Shown here: positions 1 through 5,043 of the stretch, piece after piece
Layout: each line of letters opens with the position of its first letter
Position numbering within the stretch: the stretch's first letter is position 1
NCBI GenBank assembly: GCA_929200335.1
Contig: CAKMZG010000184.1
Span: forward strand, 1-5,043
Reading direction: 5' to 3'
Length of the DNA: 5,043 nt
DNA from: an uncultured Alphaproteobacteria bacterium
GTDB lineage: Bacteria > Pseudomonadota > Alphaproteobacteria > Rhizobiales > Rhizobiaceae
The notes under the pieces: model-generated
What the model saw: only the letters and a program-made list of their open reading frames with translations
The model's database searches: none
Told to the model about the DNA's origin: nothing
Made by a program: the position numbers and the translations under genes

Positions 1-1279
1 CCTTGGCCTTGTGATCATTGATGAAGAGCAACGCTTTGGCGTTAAGCATAAAGAGCGCTTGAAGGAACTGCGTGCGGATATTCATGTTTTGACTCTATCT
101 GCAACGCCAATTCCGCGAACCTTACAATTAGCGCTAACGGGAGTTCGTGAATTATCGCTCATTACAACGGCTCCTGTTGATCGCATGGCCGTTCGTACTT
201 TTGTCTCGCCTTTTGATAAGATGATGATCCGCGAGGCGCTTTTGCGTGAGCGTTATCGCGGTGGGCAAAGTTTTTATGTTTGCCCACGGGTATCGGATTT
301 GGCGCGACGCTTAGAGTTTTTAGAAAATGAAGTGCCAGAATTAAAAGTTGCAGTTGCCCATGGGCAGATGTCATCCACCGCATTAGAAGATGTGATGAAT
401 GCTTTTTATAGCGGACAATATGATGTGCTTCTATCAACAACAATCGTAGAATCTGGACTTGATATTCCAACGGCCAATACATTGATTGTCCATCGTGCTG
501 ATCAATTTGGTTTGGCACAACTTTATCAATTGCGGGGTAGGGTTGGGCGTTCAAAAACACGCGCCTACGCCATTTATACCTTGCCTGCCAATCGTGTTTT
601 AACAGAAACAGCAGAGAAGCGTTTAAAAGTGTTGCAATCGCTTGATAGTCTTGGCGCTGGTTTTCAATTGGCTAGCCATGATTTGGATATTCGAGGTGCG
701 GGTAATTTACTGGGAGATGCTCAATCAGGCCACATCAAAGAGGTTGGTTTTGAGCTTTATCAGCAGATGTTAGAAGAAGCGGTTGCACAAATGAAAGCTG
801 GTGATGTGACCATCTCTGATGAGAAATGGTCGCCATCTATTAATGTGGGTACAACGGTTATGATGCCAGAGCATTATGTGCCTGATCTTACATTGCGCTT
901 GCAACTTTATCGCCGTTTAGCAGATTTAGAAGATGCGGCTGCGATTGATGAATTTGGTGCAGAGTTAATTGATCGCTTTGGACCATTGCCAAGTGAAGTT
1001 GATCATCTATTAAAGCTTGTCTATGTAAAACAGCTTTGCATGAAAGCCAATATTGAACGCTTAGATGTGGGGCCAAAGGGCGTTGTTGTACAATTCCGTA
1101 ATAATGATTTTGCTAACCCCGCTTCGCTCATTGGTTATGTGGGCAATCAAGGTAATGGGGCAAAAATTAGAGCTGATCAAACCATATTTTTTGCGCGCAA
1201 TTGGGATACACCAGAAAAACGCTTGAATGGTGCAGCCGTGCTTGCAACCCAGATGGTCAAATTGCTTAATGAAAAATAG
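1..1279 (+). CDS. mfd: Transcription-repair coupling factor Mfd, C-terminal part (5' end outside window)
   Basis: Mfd is a cytoplasmic superfamily 2 ATPase that pushes stalled RNA polymerase off DNA lesions and recruits UvrA for strand-specific excision repair. The frame is open from the left edge (first full codon at base 2) and gives 425 residues before TAG, so the UvrB-like and polymerase-binding N-terminal domains and Walker A are outside. Visible in order, numbered in the fragment: helicase motif II DEEQ (7-10), motif III SATPIPRT (33-40), the second RecA-like domain with VAHGQM and ESGLDIP, motif VI QLRGRVGRS (176-184), the translocation (TRG) motif containing LDIRGAGNLLG (ending near 238), then the C-terminal domain that in known Mfd proteins masks the UvrA-binding site. 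RecG shares the helicase and TRG motifs, but the long domain after TRG (PDLTLRLQLYRRLADL onward) is Mfd-specific. No frameshift or missing motif is seen. The gene converges on the oxidoreductase gene with one base between the stop codons, so there is no room for its own terminator. Confidence 0.96.
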   Translation, partial: LGLVIIDEEQRFGVKHKERLKELRADIHVLTLSATPIPRTLQLALTGVRELSLITTAPVDRMAVRTFVSPFDKMMIREALLRERYRGGQSFYVCPRVSDLARRLEFLENEVPELKVAVAHGQMSSTALEDVMNAFYSGQYDVLLSTTIVESGLDIPTANTLIVHRADQFGLAQLYQLRGRVGRSKTRAYAIYTLPANRVLTETAEKRLKVLQSLDSLGAGFQLASHDLDIRGAGNLLGDAQSGHIKEVGFELYQQMLEEAVAQMKAGDVTISDEKWSPSINVGTTVMMPEHYVPDLTLRLQLYRRLADLEDAAAIDEFGAELIDRFGPLPSEVDHLLKLVYVKQLCMKANIERLDVGPKGVVVQFRNNDFANPASLIGYVGNQGNGAKIRADQTIFFARNWDTPEKRLNGAAVLATQMVKLLNEK

Positions 1280-1280
1280 C

Positions 1281-1925
1281 CTATTCCTGTTCAGCAACTT
1301 GCTTGATTGAGCCCGCAATTATATGGGCGGGCTGAGCGCCGCCAATCATATATTTTTCATTAATGATAAATGCAGGTACGCCTTGCACGCCCATTTGATG
1401 CGCATTGGCAACTTCTTGCTGTACTTCTTTTATATCTGCATCAGAAGATAAAAGCTCTTTAACCAAAGCATGATCCATGCCAGCGATTTTTGCACACTCG
1501 ATCAAAACTTGTTTATCGCCCAAATCTTTTCCGTCAATGAAAAAAGCTTTGAATAAGACTTCTGCTAATTCATTTTGAATTTCAAATCCCAGTGATGTTG
1601 CCCATTTCAGAACACGGTGGGCATTTAATGTATTGGGTGAGCGTTCAATGCGGTCAAAGGCGAAGGGGATGCCCACATTCTCGCCAGCCTGTTCAATATT
1701 TTGATAAATTTCACGGGCGCGGTCTTCACCGCCAAATTTTTCGTTGAGATATTGCGCGCGACCCTTACCATCAGGTGGCAACGTGGCATCCAATTGATAA
1801 GGACGCCAGCAAGCCTGCACTTCGATGTCGCGAATTAGCTCAAGTGCTTCATCCAAATAGCGTTTGCCAATGTAACACCAAGGGCACATAACATCTGAGA
1901 CAATATCCAGTTTGACTGTTTTCAT
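1281..1925 (-). CDS. FrnE-like DsbA-family thiol oxidoreductase (cytoplasmic)
   Basis: A 214-residue protein of the DsbA-like thioredoxin-fold family (FrnE / 2-hydroxychromene-2-carboxylate isomerase group). The CPWC redox motif is at residues 14-17, directly after the first beta strand (VKLDIVSDVM), and the cis-proline loop is GVP at 182-184. Between them lies the helical insertion with family-typical segments SPNTLNAHRVLKWA (96-109) and LFKAFFIDGKDLGD (124-137). The two active-site cysteines argue for a disulfide exchange or isomerase role rather than the glutathione-dependent chromene isomerase branch, which usually lacks CxxC. There is no signal peptide, so it should act in the cytoplasm. 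The chosen ATG (MKTVKL) overlaps the stop codon of the upstream binding-protein gene as TAATG; a longer reading from an ATG at 1952 would add nine residues (MVGQESRKI) that do not look like family sequence. An AGAGAG stretch within the end of the upstream gene may act as the ribosome site, but coupling is the likelier route. The physiological substrate is unknown. Confidence 0.9.
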   Translation of the reverse strand: MKTVKLDIVSDVMCPWCYIGKRYLDEALELIRDIEVQACWRPYQLDATLPPDGKGRAQYLNEKFGGEDRAREIYQNIEQAGENVGIPFAFDRIERSPNTLNAHRVLKWATSLGFEIQNELAEVLFKAFFIDGKDLGDKQVLIECAKIAGMDHALVKELLSSDADIKEVQQEVANAHQMGVQGVPAFIINEKYMIGGAQPAHIIAGSIKQVAEQE

Positions 1926-3775
1926 TATTTTTCTGCTCTCTTGTCCCACCATGTTTGGTATTGAAATCCATATAGTGGGGTTTGTTCTGGGCGCTCAATA
2001 TAGTTGCGTCTAGCAACCCAACGGTTTTTAAGATGATAAAGTGGGATCATATATTGTCCAGACATCAGCGCACGATCATAGGCGCGTACTGCATAAACAA
2101 AATTTTCTCTTGTGCGCTCATTTAGCATGGCATCAATCATGGCATCGACAGCAGGATTAGCAACTCCTGAGAAGTTAAAGGTGCCTTCAACATCTTTTGA
2201 TCTTGAACCCCAGCGCCAGACTTGCTCAGCGCCTGGTGAAAGCGATGCAGAATAAGCGGAAAACTTCATGTCGTAATCGTAAGTTTGGCTGCGTTTTTGA
2301 TATTGTGCATCATCAATGGTTCTTAGGATTAGTTCAATGCCAAGTTTCTTCAATGTACGCTGATAGCCCAAAGCAATGCGCTCTTGGTTTAAGGTTTGGC
2401 ACATCATTTCAATGGTCAAAGGCTCGCCATTGGGCGCGATTAGTTTTCCTGATTTAGATTTATAACCAGCTTCTTTAAAGAGGCTAAAAACCTTCTTTAA
2501 TACTTTGCGGTCTTGACCAGATCCATTGGTTTTTGGCAATTGGTATGTGCCAGCCATAATATCAGGGTTAATTTGATCTTCAAAGGACGCTAAAAGCTCT
2601 TGCTCTTTTTCGTTGGCTGGTTGGCCTACAGCTGAAAGATTGGAGCCATCATAAAATCCAGTAGTTCTGGTATAGGCATTACTATAGAGGTTCTTATTCA
2701 TCCACTCGAAATCAAAGGCATAGGTGAGTGCTTGTCTAACGCGAATGTCAGAAAATTTTTCGCGACGTATGTTAAAGCTCATACCCAATGCCGTAGCGGG
2801 TGTTTTAACTTCATAGTGATCTTTAATGATGTCGCCGCTCTCAACAGCATTGAAATCATAATTGATGCGCCAATTTTCAGGGTTACCTTCAGGATTAATG
2901 TCAAAAATGCCTTTCTTGAAAGCTTCAAAACGACTGCTTTCATTTAAGAAATATTCAACTTTAATCTCTTTGAAATTATAAAACCCAACCCGCGATGGTA
3001 AATCTTTTGCCCAATAATCCTCACGTTTTTCATAAGTGATGCTGGTGCCGGGTTTTACCTCTTTAATGCGATAAGGACCTGATCCGATGATTGGTTCAAG
3101 ACTATTCTTATCAAAGGTTTCAATATTAATGGCGTGTTTGGGCAGCACAGGCGATAAAGCCACAATCAATGGATATTCACGATTAGATTTTTCATTGAAG
3201 GTAATTTTGACTTTAAGATCACCGGTCTTTTCAATTTTCTCAAAACGTTTCATGCGGCTTGAATAGGGCGGGCGACCTTTCTTCGTTAGCAAGTCAAAGG
3301 TGAAAATAACATCATCTGCTGTAATTGGGTGACCATCAGAAAATTTAGCATTTGGATTAAGGGTAAACTCTATCCACGTGCGCTCTTCATTCATCTCCAC
3401 TTTTTCAGCAACCAGTCCATATAGTGAAAAAGGTTCATCTCTGGAGCGGATCATCAAAGGCTCATAGACCATGCTGCCCAATTCACTATCAGACCAAAGG
3501 CCGCGAGCATGGCTGCGCATGCTTTTAAGAAGAAAAGGGTTTATGCTATCAAAGGTGCCTTTAACACCAAAAGCGAACTTGCCACCTTGGGGTGCATTGG
3601 GGTTAGCATAAGGAAAATGTGTATAATCTGCAGGAAGAGCCAAATCACCATGCATGGAGATGCCATGTTTGGGTTCAGCCATTGCATTTGTGCTTTGGGT
3701 TGCGAGGATGCATAAGGCGCCTAAAATAGCGCCAATACAGCATTGCGTTCTATTCCCAAATTTATTTATAGCCAT
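1925..3775 (-). CDS. YejA-like ABC transporter substrate-binding protein, family 5 (oligopeptide/microcin C type)
   Basis: A full-length 616-residue periplasmic binding protein, close to the roughly 600 residues of E. coli YejA. Residues 1-33 form a Sec signal peptide (basic start, hydrophobic core IGAILGALCILA, likely cleavage after AMA, before EPKHG); no proper lipobox is present. The mature N-terminus HGISMHGDLALPADYTHF followed by NPNAPQGG is the hallmark of the YejA branch. Family 5 features follow: YEPLM (104-108), FTLNPNAKFSDGHPITADDV (137-156), GSGPYRI (231-237), IRVRQALTYAFD (344-355) and a C-terminal PLYHLKNRW (578-586). YejA works with YejBEF to import peptides, microcin C in E. 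coli; here no yejB, yejE or yejF lies alongside, so it may use permeases encoded elsewhere or be a paralogue. The ligand cannot be read from sequence. The start is fixed by AGAGGGG four bases upstream of ATG and by the signal peptide. It is the first gene of an operon with the FrnE-like gene and diverges from the IalB-family gene. Confidence 0.93.
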   Translation of the reverse strand: MAINKFGNRTQCCIGAILGALCILATQSTNAMAEPKHGISMHGDLALPADYTHFPYANPNAPQGGKFAFGVKGTFDSINPFLLKSMRSHARGLWSDSELGSMVYEPLMIRSRDEPFSLYGLVAEKVEMNEERTWIEFTLNPNAKFSDGHPITADDVIFTFDLLTKKGRPPYSSRMKRFEKIEKTGDLKVKITFNEKSNREYPLIVALSPVLPKHAINIETFDKNSLEPIIGSGPYRIKEVKPGTSITYEKREDYWAKDLPSRVGFYNFKEIKVEYFLNESSRFEAFKKGIFDINPEGNPENWRINYDFNAVESGDIIKDHYEVKTPATALGMSFNIRREKFSDIRVRQALTYAFDFEWMNKNLYSNAYTRTTGFYDGSNLSAVGQPANEKEQELLASFEDQINPDIMAGTYQLPKTNGSGQDRKVLKKVFSLFKEAGYKSKSGKLIAPNGEPLTIEMMCQTLNQERIALGYQRTLKKLGIELILRTIDDAQYQKRSQTYDYDMKFSAYSASLSPGAEQVWRWGSRSKDVEGTFNFSGVANPAVDAMIDAMLNERTRENFVYAVRAYDRALMSGQYMIPLYHLKNRWVARRNYIERPEQTPLYGFQYQTWWDKRAEK

Positions 3776-3779
3776 AAGT

Positions 3780-3786
3780 CCCCTCT
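3780..3786 (-). promoter_or_regulatory. Ribosome binding site of the YejA-like gene
   Basis: On the minus strand the sequence reads AGAGGGG followed by ACTT and the ATG. This strong purine-rich match to the 16S anti-Shine-Dalgarno tail sits slightly close to the start codon and supports the start at 3775, which also begins a proper signal peptide. Confidence 0.75.
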
Positions 3787-3795
3787 TTGAATTAG

Positions 3796-3814
3796 CAAAT
3801 AATTATCTTATTTG
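3796..3814. repeat. Inverted repeat in the leader of the YejA-like gene
   Basis: Two 7-base arms, CAAATAA (3796-3802) and TTATTTG (3808-3814), flank a 5-base centre. It lies between the candidate TATAAT box and the ribosome binding site, where either a repressor operator or a weak leader hairpin would make sense. The arms are AT-rich, so chance is a real alternative. Confidence 0.4.
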
Positions 3815-3828
3815 ATTCGATAGCTTAG

Positions 3829-3834
3829 ATTATA
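3829..3834 (-). promoter_or_regulatory. Candidate -10 box for the YejA-like/FrnE-like operon
   Basis: The minus strand reads a perfect TATAAT about 54 bases before the ATG. I find no convincing -35 hexamer at 16-18 bases upstream (the sequence there is AT-rich, around AGATAAAC), so this is a weak call in an AT-rich region where TATAAT can occur by chance. It would give a leader of roughly 45 bases that contains the CAAATAA/TTATTTG inverted repeat. Confidence 0.35.
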
Positions 3835-4017
3835 TTTCGTATAAATTGAAGTTTATCTAGGAATATGTGGTAAATATCATGGTAAAAGCACATTTGGCCT
3901 TTTTTTTGCCTTAAAAGCTGATGAATGGTGTTTTAACAAGCTGAACAAATTAGTTTGCCCGTTGTTTATTAAAATTAATTGCGTTAAGACTAACAGCAAT
4001 GGTCTCGAAAATTATGT

Positions 4018-4046
4018 TTGGGGTCTCAGCTATCAAAACTTATGAT
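4018..4046 (+). promoter_or_regulatory. Candidate promoter of the IalB-family gene
   Basis: TTGGGG (4018-4023), a 17-base spacer, then TATGAT (4041-4046). The -10 matches the consensus at five of six bases and the spacing is ideal; the -35 matches only in TTG. Transcription would start near 4053, leaving a leader of about 20 bases that just includes the AGAGGG ribosome site at 4056-4061. If right, the upstream in-frame starts at 4018 and 4042 could not be used. This is a reading by eye only. Confidence 0.35.
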
Positions 4047-4055
4047 AAAGAATAT

Positions 4056-4061
4056 AGAGGG
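4056..4061 (+). promoter_or_regulatory. Ribosome binding site of the IalB-family gene
   Basis: AGAGGG lies ten bases before the ATG at 4072. Neither upstream in-frame candidate (TTG at 4018, ATG at 4042) has a comparable site at a sensible distance, and starting at 4072 gives a clean signal peptide. This site decides the start. Confidence 0.65.
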
Positions 4062-4071
4062 TCGTTTATTA

Positions 4072-4704
4072 ATGTTGAATTTCAAGAAAATCACAAAATC
4101 GCTGATTTTAGGTGCTTTTGCATCAGCTTTTGTGCCAATTTTTACCTCAATGGTTCCAGTGAGCGTGCAAGCGCAAGAAGCGCCAAAACAAGGCTGGTTT
4201 AAAGTTTGTTCTAAGCAGGGCAAAAATGATATTTGTAATGTACAATATAATATCCGTGCTGAAACTGGCCAATTGGTAACAGGTGTTAGCCTTTTGACTG
4301 TTAAGGGTGAAGTTAATCGCAAGATTTTTCAAGTGATTGTACCTACTGGCCGCGCTATTGCGCCTGGCATTGAAGTGCAAATTGATAAGAACAAAGCGAA
4401 TAAATTCCCTTATTCTTTTTGTTTTCCAGATCGTTGCCTCGCAGATATTCAAATGTCAGATGCTGTGATTAATGCACTTAAAAAGGGTAACAAAATTGCT
4501 ATCACAACGACCAATTTCCAAGGCAAGAAAAACCCTGTAAATTTGTCTTTAAAAGGTTTTACTGCTGTGTTTGATGGCCCACCGCTTAAACGTAACGAAT
4601 TGGCTCAAAAGCAAAAGAAATTGCAAGAAGACTTGCAAAAGAAAGCCGAAGAAACTCGCAAGAAGCTTGAAGAAGCACAGAAAAAAGCTAAAGAAGCCAA
4701 TTAA
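4072..4704 (+). CDS. IalB (invasion-associated locus B) family secreted protein
   Basis: A 210-residue envelope protein. Residues 1-34 are a Sec signal peptide (MLNFKKITK, then a hydrophobic stretch, cleavage probably after VQA before QEAP). The IalB domain covers about 41-168: it opens with GWFKVCSK and carries four cysteines at 46, 55, 117 and 122, the last pair in the typical FCFPDRCLA segment, which probably form disulfides in the periplasm. The domain closes with LSLKGFTAVFDGP. Residues 172-210 form a Lys/Glu/Gln-rich tail with heptad-like leucines (LKRNELAQKQKKLQEDLQKK and on), predicted to be a long helix or coiled coil. IalB was named in Bartonella for a role in erythrocyte invasion; relatives occur in many non-pathogenic Alphaproteobacteria, where the function is not established, so pathogenicity should not be inferred. 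A longer reading from TTG at 4018 is less likely because it would bury the signal peptide behind 18 residues. It is monocistronic, divergent from the YejA-like gene and followed by a hairpin and then a strong terminator. Confidence 0.92.
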   Translation: MLNFKKITKSLILGAFASAFVPIFTSMVPVSVQAQEAPKQGWFKVCSKQGKNDICNVQYNIRAETGQLVTGVSLLTVKGEVNRKIFQVIVPTGRAIAPGIEVQIDKNKANKFPYSFCFPDRCLADIQMSDAVINALKKGNKIAITTTNFQGKKNPVNLSLKGFTAVFDGPPLKRNELAQKQKKLQEDLQKKAEETRKKLEEAQKKAKEAN

Positions 4705-4724
4705 AGCCCAATTAAGGGTTTTAA
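4701..4724 (+). repeat. Hairpin overlapping the stop codon of the IalB-family gene
   Basis: TTAAAGCCC (4701-4709) can pair with GGGTTTTAA (4716-4724) in RNA, nine pairs including one G-U, around an AATTAA loop. The 5' arm contains the TAA stop. It is followed by an A-run, not a T-run, so it is not itself an intrinsic terminator on the plus strand; it may protect the mRNA end or be incidental. CCAATTAA also occurs twice here (4697-4704 and 4708-4715). Confidence 0.45.
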
Positions 4725-4766
4725 AAAGATTTTGCCAAAAGGCTTTATAGCTAGCGCATGTAGTCT

Positions 4767-4816
4767 TTAGAGCACATCAGTTATTTATGAATTTATTCAT
4801 ATGGCTAATGCTCTAA
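4767..4816. repeat. TAGAGC-bounded palindromic intergenic element, copy 1
   Basis: Outer 8-base arms TTAGAGCA (4767-4774) and TGCTCTAA (4809-4816) are perfect inverted repeats. Centred inside is a second perfect palindrome with 7-base arms, TATGAAT (4786-4792) and ATTCATA (4795-4801). The TAGAGC boundary resembles the small palindromic repeats scattered between genes in Hyphomicrobiales. It lies between the IalB-family gene and the terminator and has no coding potential. Confidence 0.6.
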
Positions 4817-4832
4817 TTGTAAAGTGATAAAT

Positions 4833-4865
4833 AAAAAGCCGCTCAGTTTTTGAGCGGTTTTTTTT
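4833..4865 (+). terminator. Intrinsic terminator, probably bidirectional
   Basis: Perfect 7-base GC-rich stem CCGCTCA (4839-4845) / TGAGCGG (4851-4857) with a GTTTT loop and a run of eight T (4858-4865). An AAAAA run at 4833-4837 precedes the stem, so a transcript from the minus strand would also end in the same hairpin followed by CTTTTT. It ends the IalB-family transcript about 130 bases after the stop codon and would serve the convergent partial gene at the right edge as well. Confidence 0.9.
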
Positions 4866-4890
4866 ATATATTTTTGTTATGCTTATTCTA

Positions 4891-4938
4891 GTGCGTGTAG
4901 CGTTTAGGTGGATTCATCTAAACGAAAACTATTCGCAC
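4891..4938. repeat. TAGAGC-type palindromic intergenic element, copy 2
   Basis: A 24-base near-perfect palindrome at 4901-4924 has 7-base perfect end arms CGTTTAG (4901-4907) and CTAAACG (4918-4924) around a GATTC-containing centre. It sits inside a second pair of arms, GTGCG (4891-4895) and CGCAC (4934-4938). TCTAG precedes the left side (4888-4892) and TCTAGAGC lies shortly after the right side, matching the boundary motif of the neighbouring elements. It is non-coding; the family assignment rests on recall of similar rhizobial repeats. Confidence 0.6.
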
Positions 4939-4949
4939 AAATAAAGGAA

Positions 4950-4994
4950 TCTAGAGCGGCGCTTTGAATTTACATAAGCGCATCAAGCTCTAGA
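4950..4994. repeat. TAGAGC-bounded palindromic element, copy 3, reaching into a gene end
   Basis: Outer 8-base arms TCTAGAGC (4950-4957) and GCTCTAGA (4987-4994) are perfect inverted repeats, and inner arms GCGCTT (4959-4964) and AAGCGC (4976-4981) are nested inside. The right half overlaps the last codons of the possible minus-strand gene, whose stop codon falls in the loop. No T-run follows on either strand, so it is not a standard terminator. Confidence 0.6.
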
Positions 4995-5043
4995 GCAAAT
5001 TCATATTGATCTGCATTGATCTTCTCAGACTTGCGACCATATT
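4970..5043 (-). CDS. Possible C-terminal end of an unrecognised protein (partial)
   Basis: Reading leftward from the right edge, one minus-strand frame stays open for 23 codons and ends at TAA (4972-4970). The peptide ends GRKSEKINADQYEFALELDA followed by LM, a plausible mixed-charge helical protein end. I do not recognise the family. A second minus-strand frame is also open to the edge for 17 codons, so the frame choice rests on protein-like composition alone. If real, the gene is convergent with the IalB-family gene and shares the bidirectional terminator. Its last codons are built from palindromic element copy 3. Confidence 0.35.
   Translation of the reverse strand, partial: YGRKSEKINADQYEFALELDALM

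Noticed and set aside
162..560. 132-codon minus-strand open frame opposite mfd
   Set aside because: It lies wholly within the strongly recognised Mfd helicase domain on the other strand and its translation has no family character; it is a shadow frame.
1926..1952. Longer start for the FrnE-like gene at an ATG nine codons upstream
   Set aside because: The added residues precede the first beta strand without family similarity, and the TAATG overlap start fits family length better.
2197..2457. 86-codon plus-strand open frame opposite the YejA-like gene
   Set aside because: It is antisense to a well-supported full-length binding protein and shows no recognisable protein features.
3900..3907. 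Eight-T run as a terminator
   Set aside because: No GC-rich stem lies next to it on either strand, so it is just a homopolymer tract.
4026..4452. Two minus-strand open frames (98 and 101 codons) opposite the IalB-family gene
   Set aside because: They overlap each other and the IalB domain, start inside coding sequence and look like low-information shadow translations.
4705..4969. Small gene or non-coding RNA between the IalB-family gene and the right-edge frame
   Set aside because: No frame has a start, ribosome site and reasonable length, and the structure seen is explained by palindromic repeats and the terminator; no promoter stands out.

Overview
The window looks like a piece of chromosome from an AT-rich alphaproteobacterium (roughly 40% G+C by eye), most likely in the order Hyphomicrobiales (Rhizobiales). 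The evidence is the alphaproteobacterial style of the Mfd C-terminus, a YejA-like family 5 solute-binding protein, an IalB (invasion-associated locus B) family protein, and short intergenic palindromes bounded by TCTAGAGC/TTAGAGC, a type I associate with rhizobial-type genomes. The taxonomic call is an inference; no rRNA or other marker is present.

Layout. Positions 1-1279 (+) hold the C-terminal third or so of mfd, the transcription-repair coupling factor. It ends one base before the stop codon of a convergent gene. Positions 1281-1925 (-) encode a cytoplasmic FrnE-like DsbA-family thiol oxidoreductase with a CPWC motif. Positions 1925-3775 (-) encode a secreted YejA-like peptide-binding protein. 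The oxidoreductase lies downstream of the binding protein, and the two genes overlap by one base (TAATG), so they form a two-gene operon read leftward. No permease or ATPase gene is visible beside the binding protein. Positions 3776-4071 form a divergent intergenic region with candidate promoters for both sides. Positions 4072-4704 (+) encode a secreted IalB-family protein with a Lys/Glu-rich C-terminal helix. Positions 4705-4969 are non-coding, with a hairpin at the ialB-like stop codon, several palindromic elements and a strong intrinsic terminator that looks usable from both strands. From 4970 to the right edge there may be the last 23 codons of an unrecognised minus-strand gene.

How the genes relate. 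Mfd is a cytoplasmic DNA repair translocase with no obvious link to the rest. The binding protein and the FrnE-like protein are co-transcribed and probably translationally coupled, which suggests a link between peptide capture and cytoplasmic thiol chemistry, but this is speculative. The IalB-family protein is a separate envelope gene transcribed away from them.

I see no CRISPR array, transposase, tRNA, rRNA or defence system. The most unusual content is the cluster of TAGAGC-bounded palindromes at 4767-4994, the last of which appears to run into the end of the partial right-hand gene. Nothing here amounts to a clearly new biological system.
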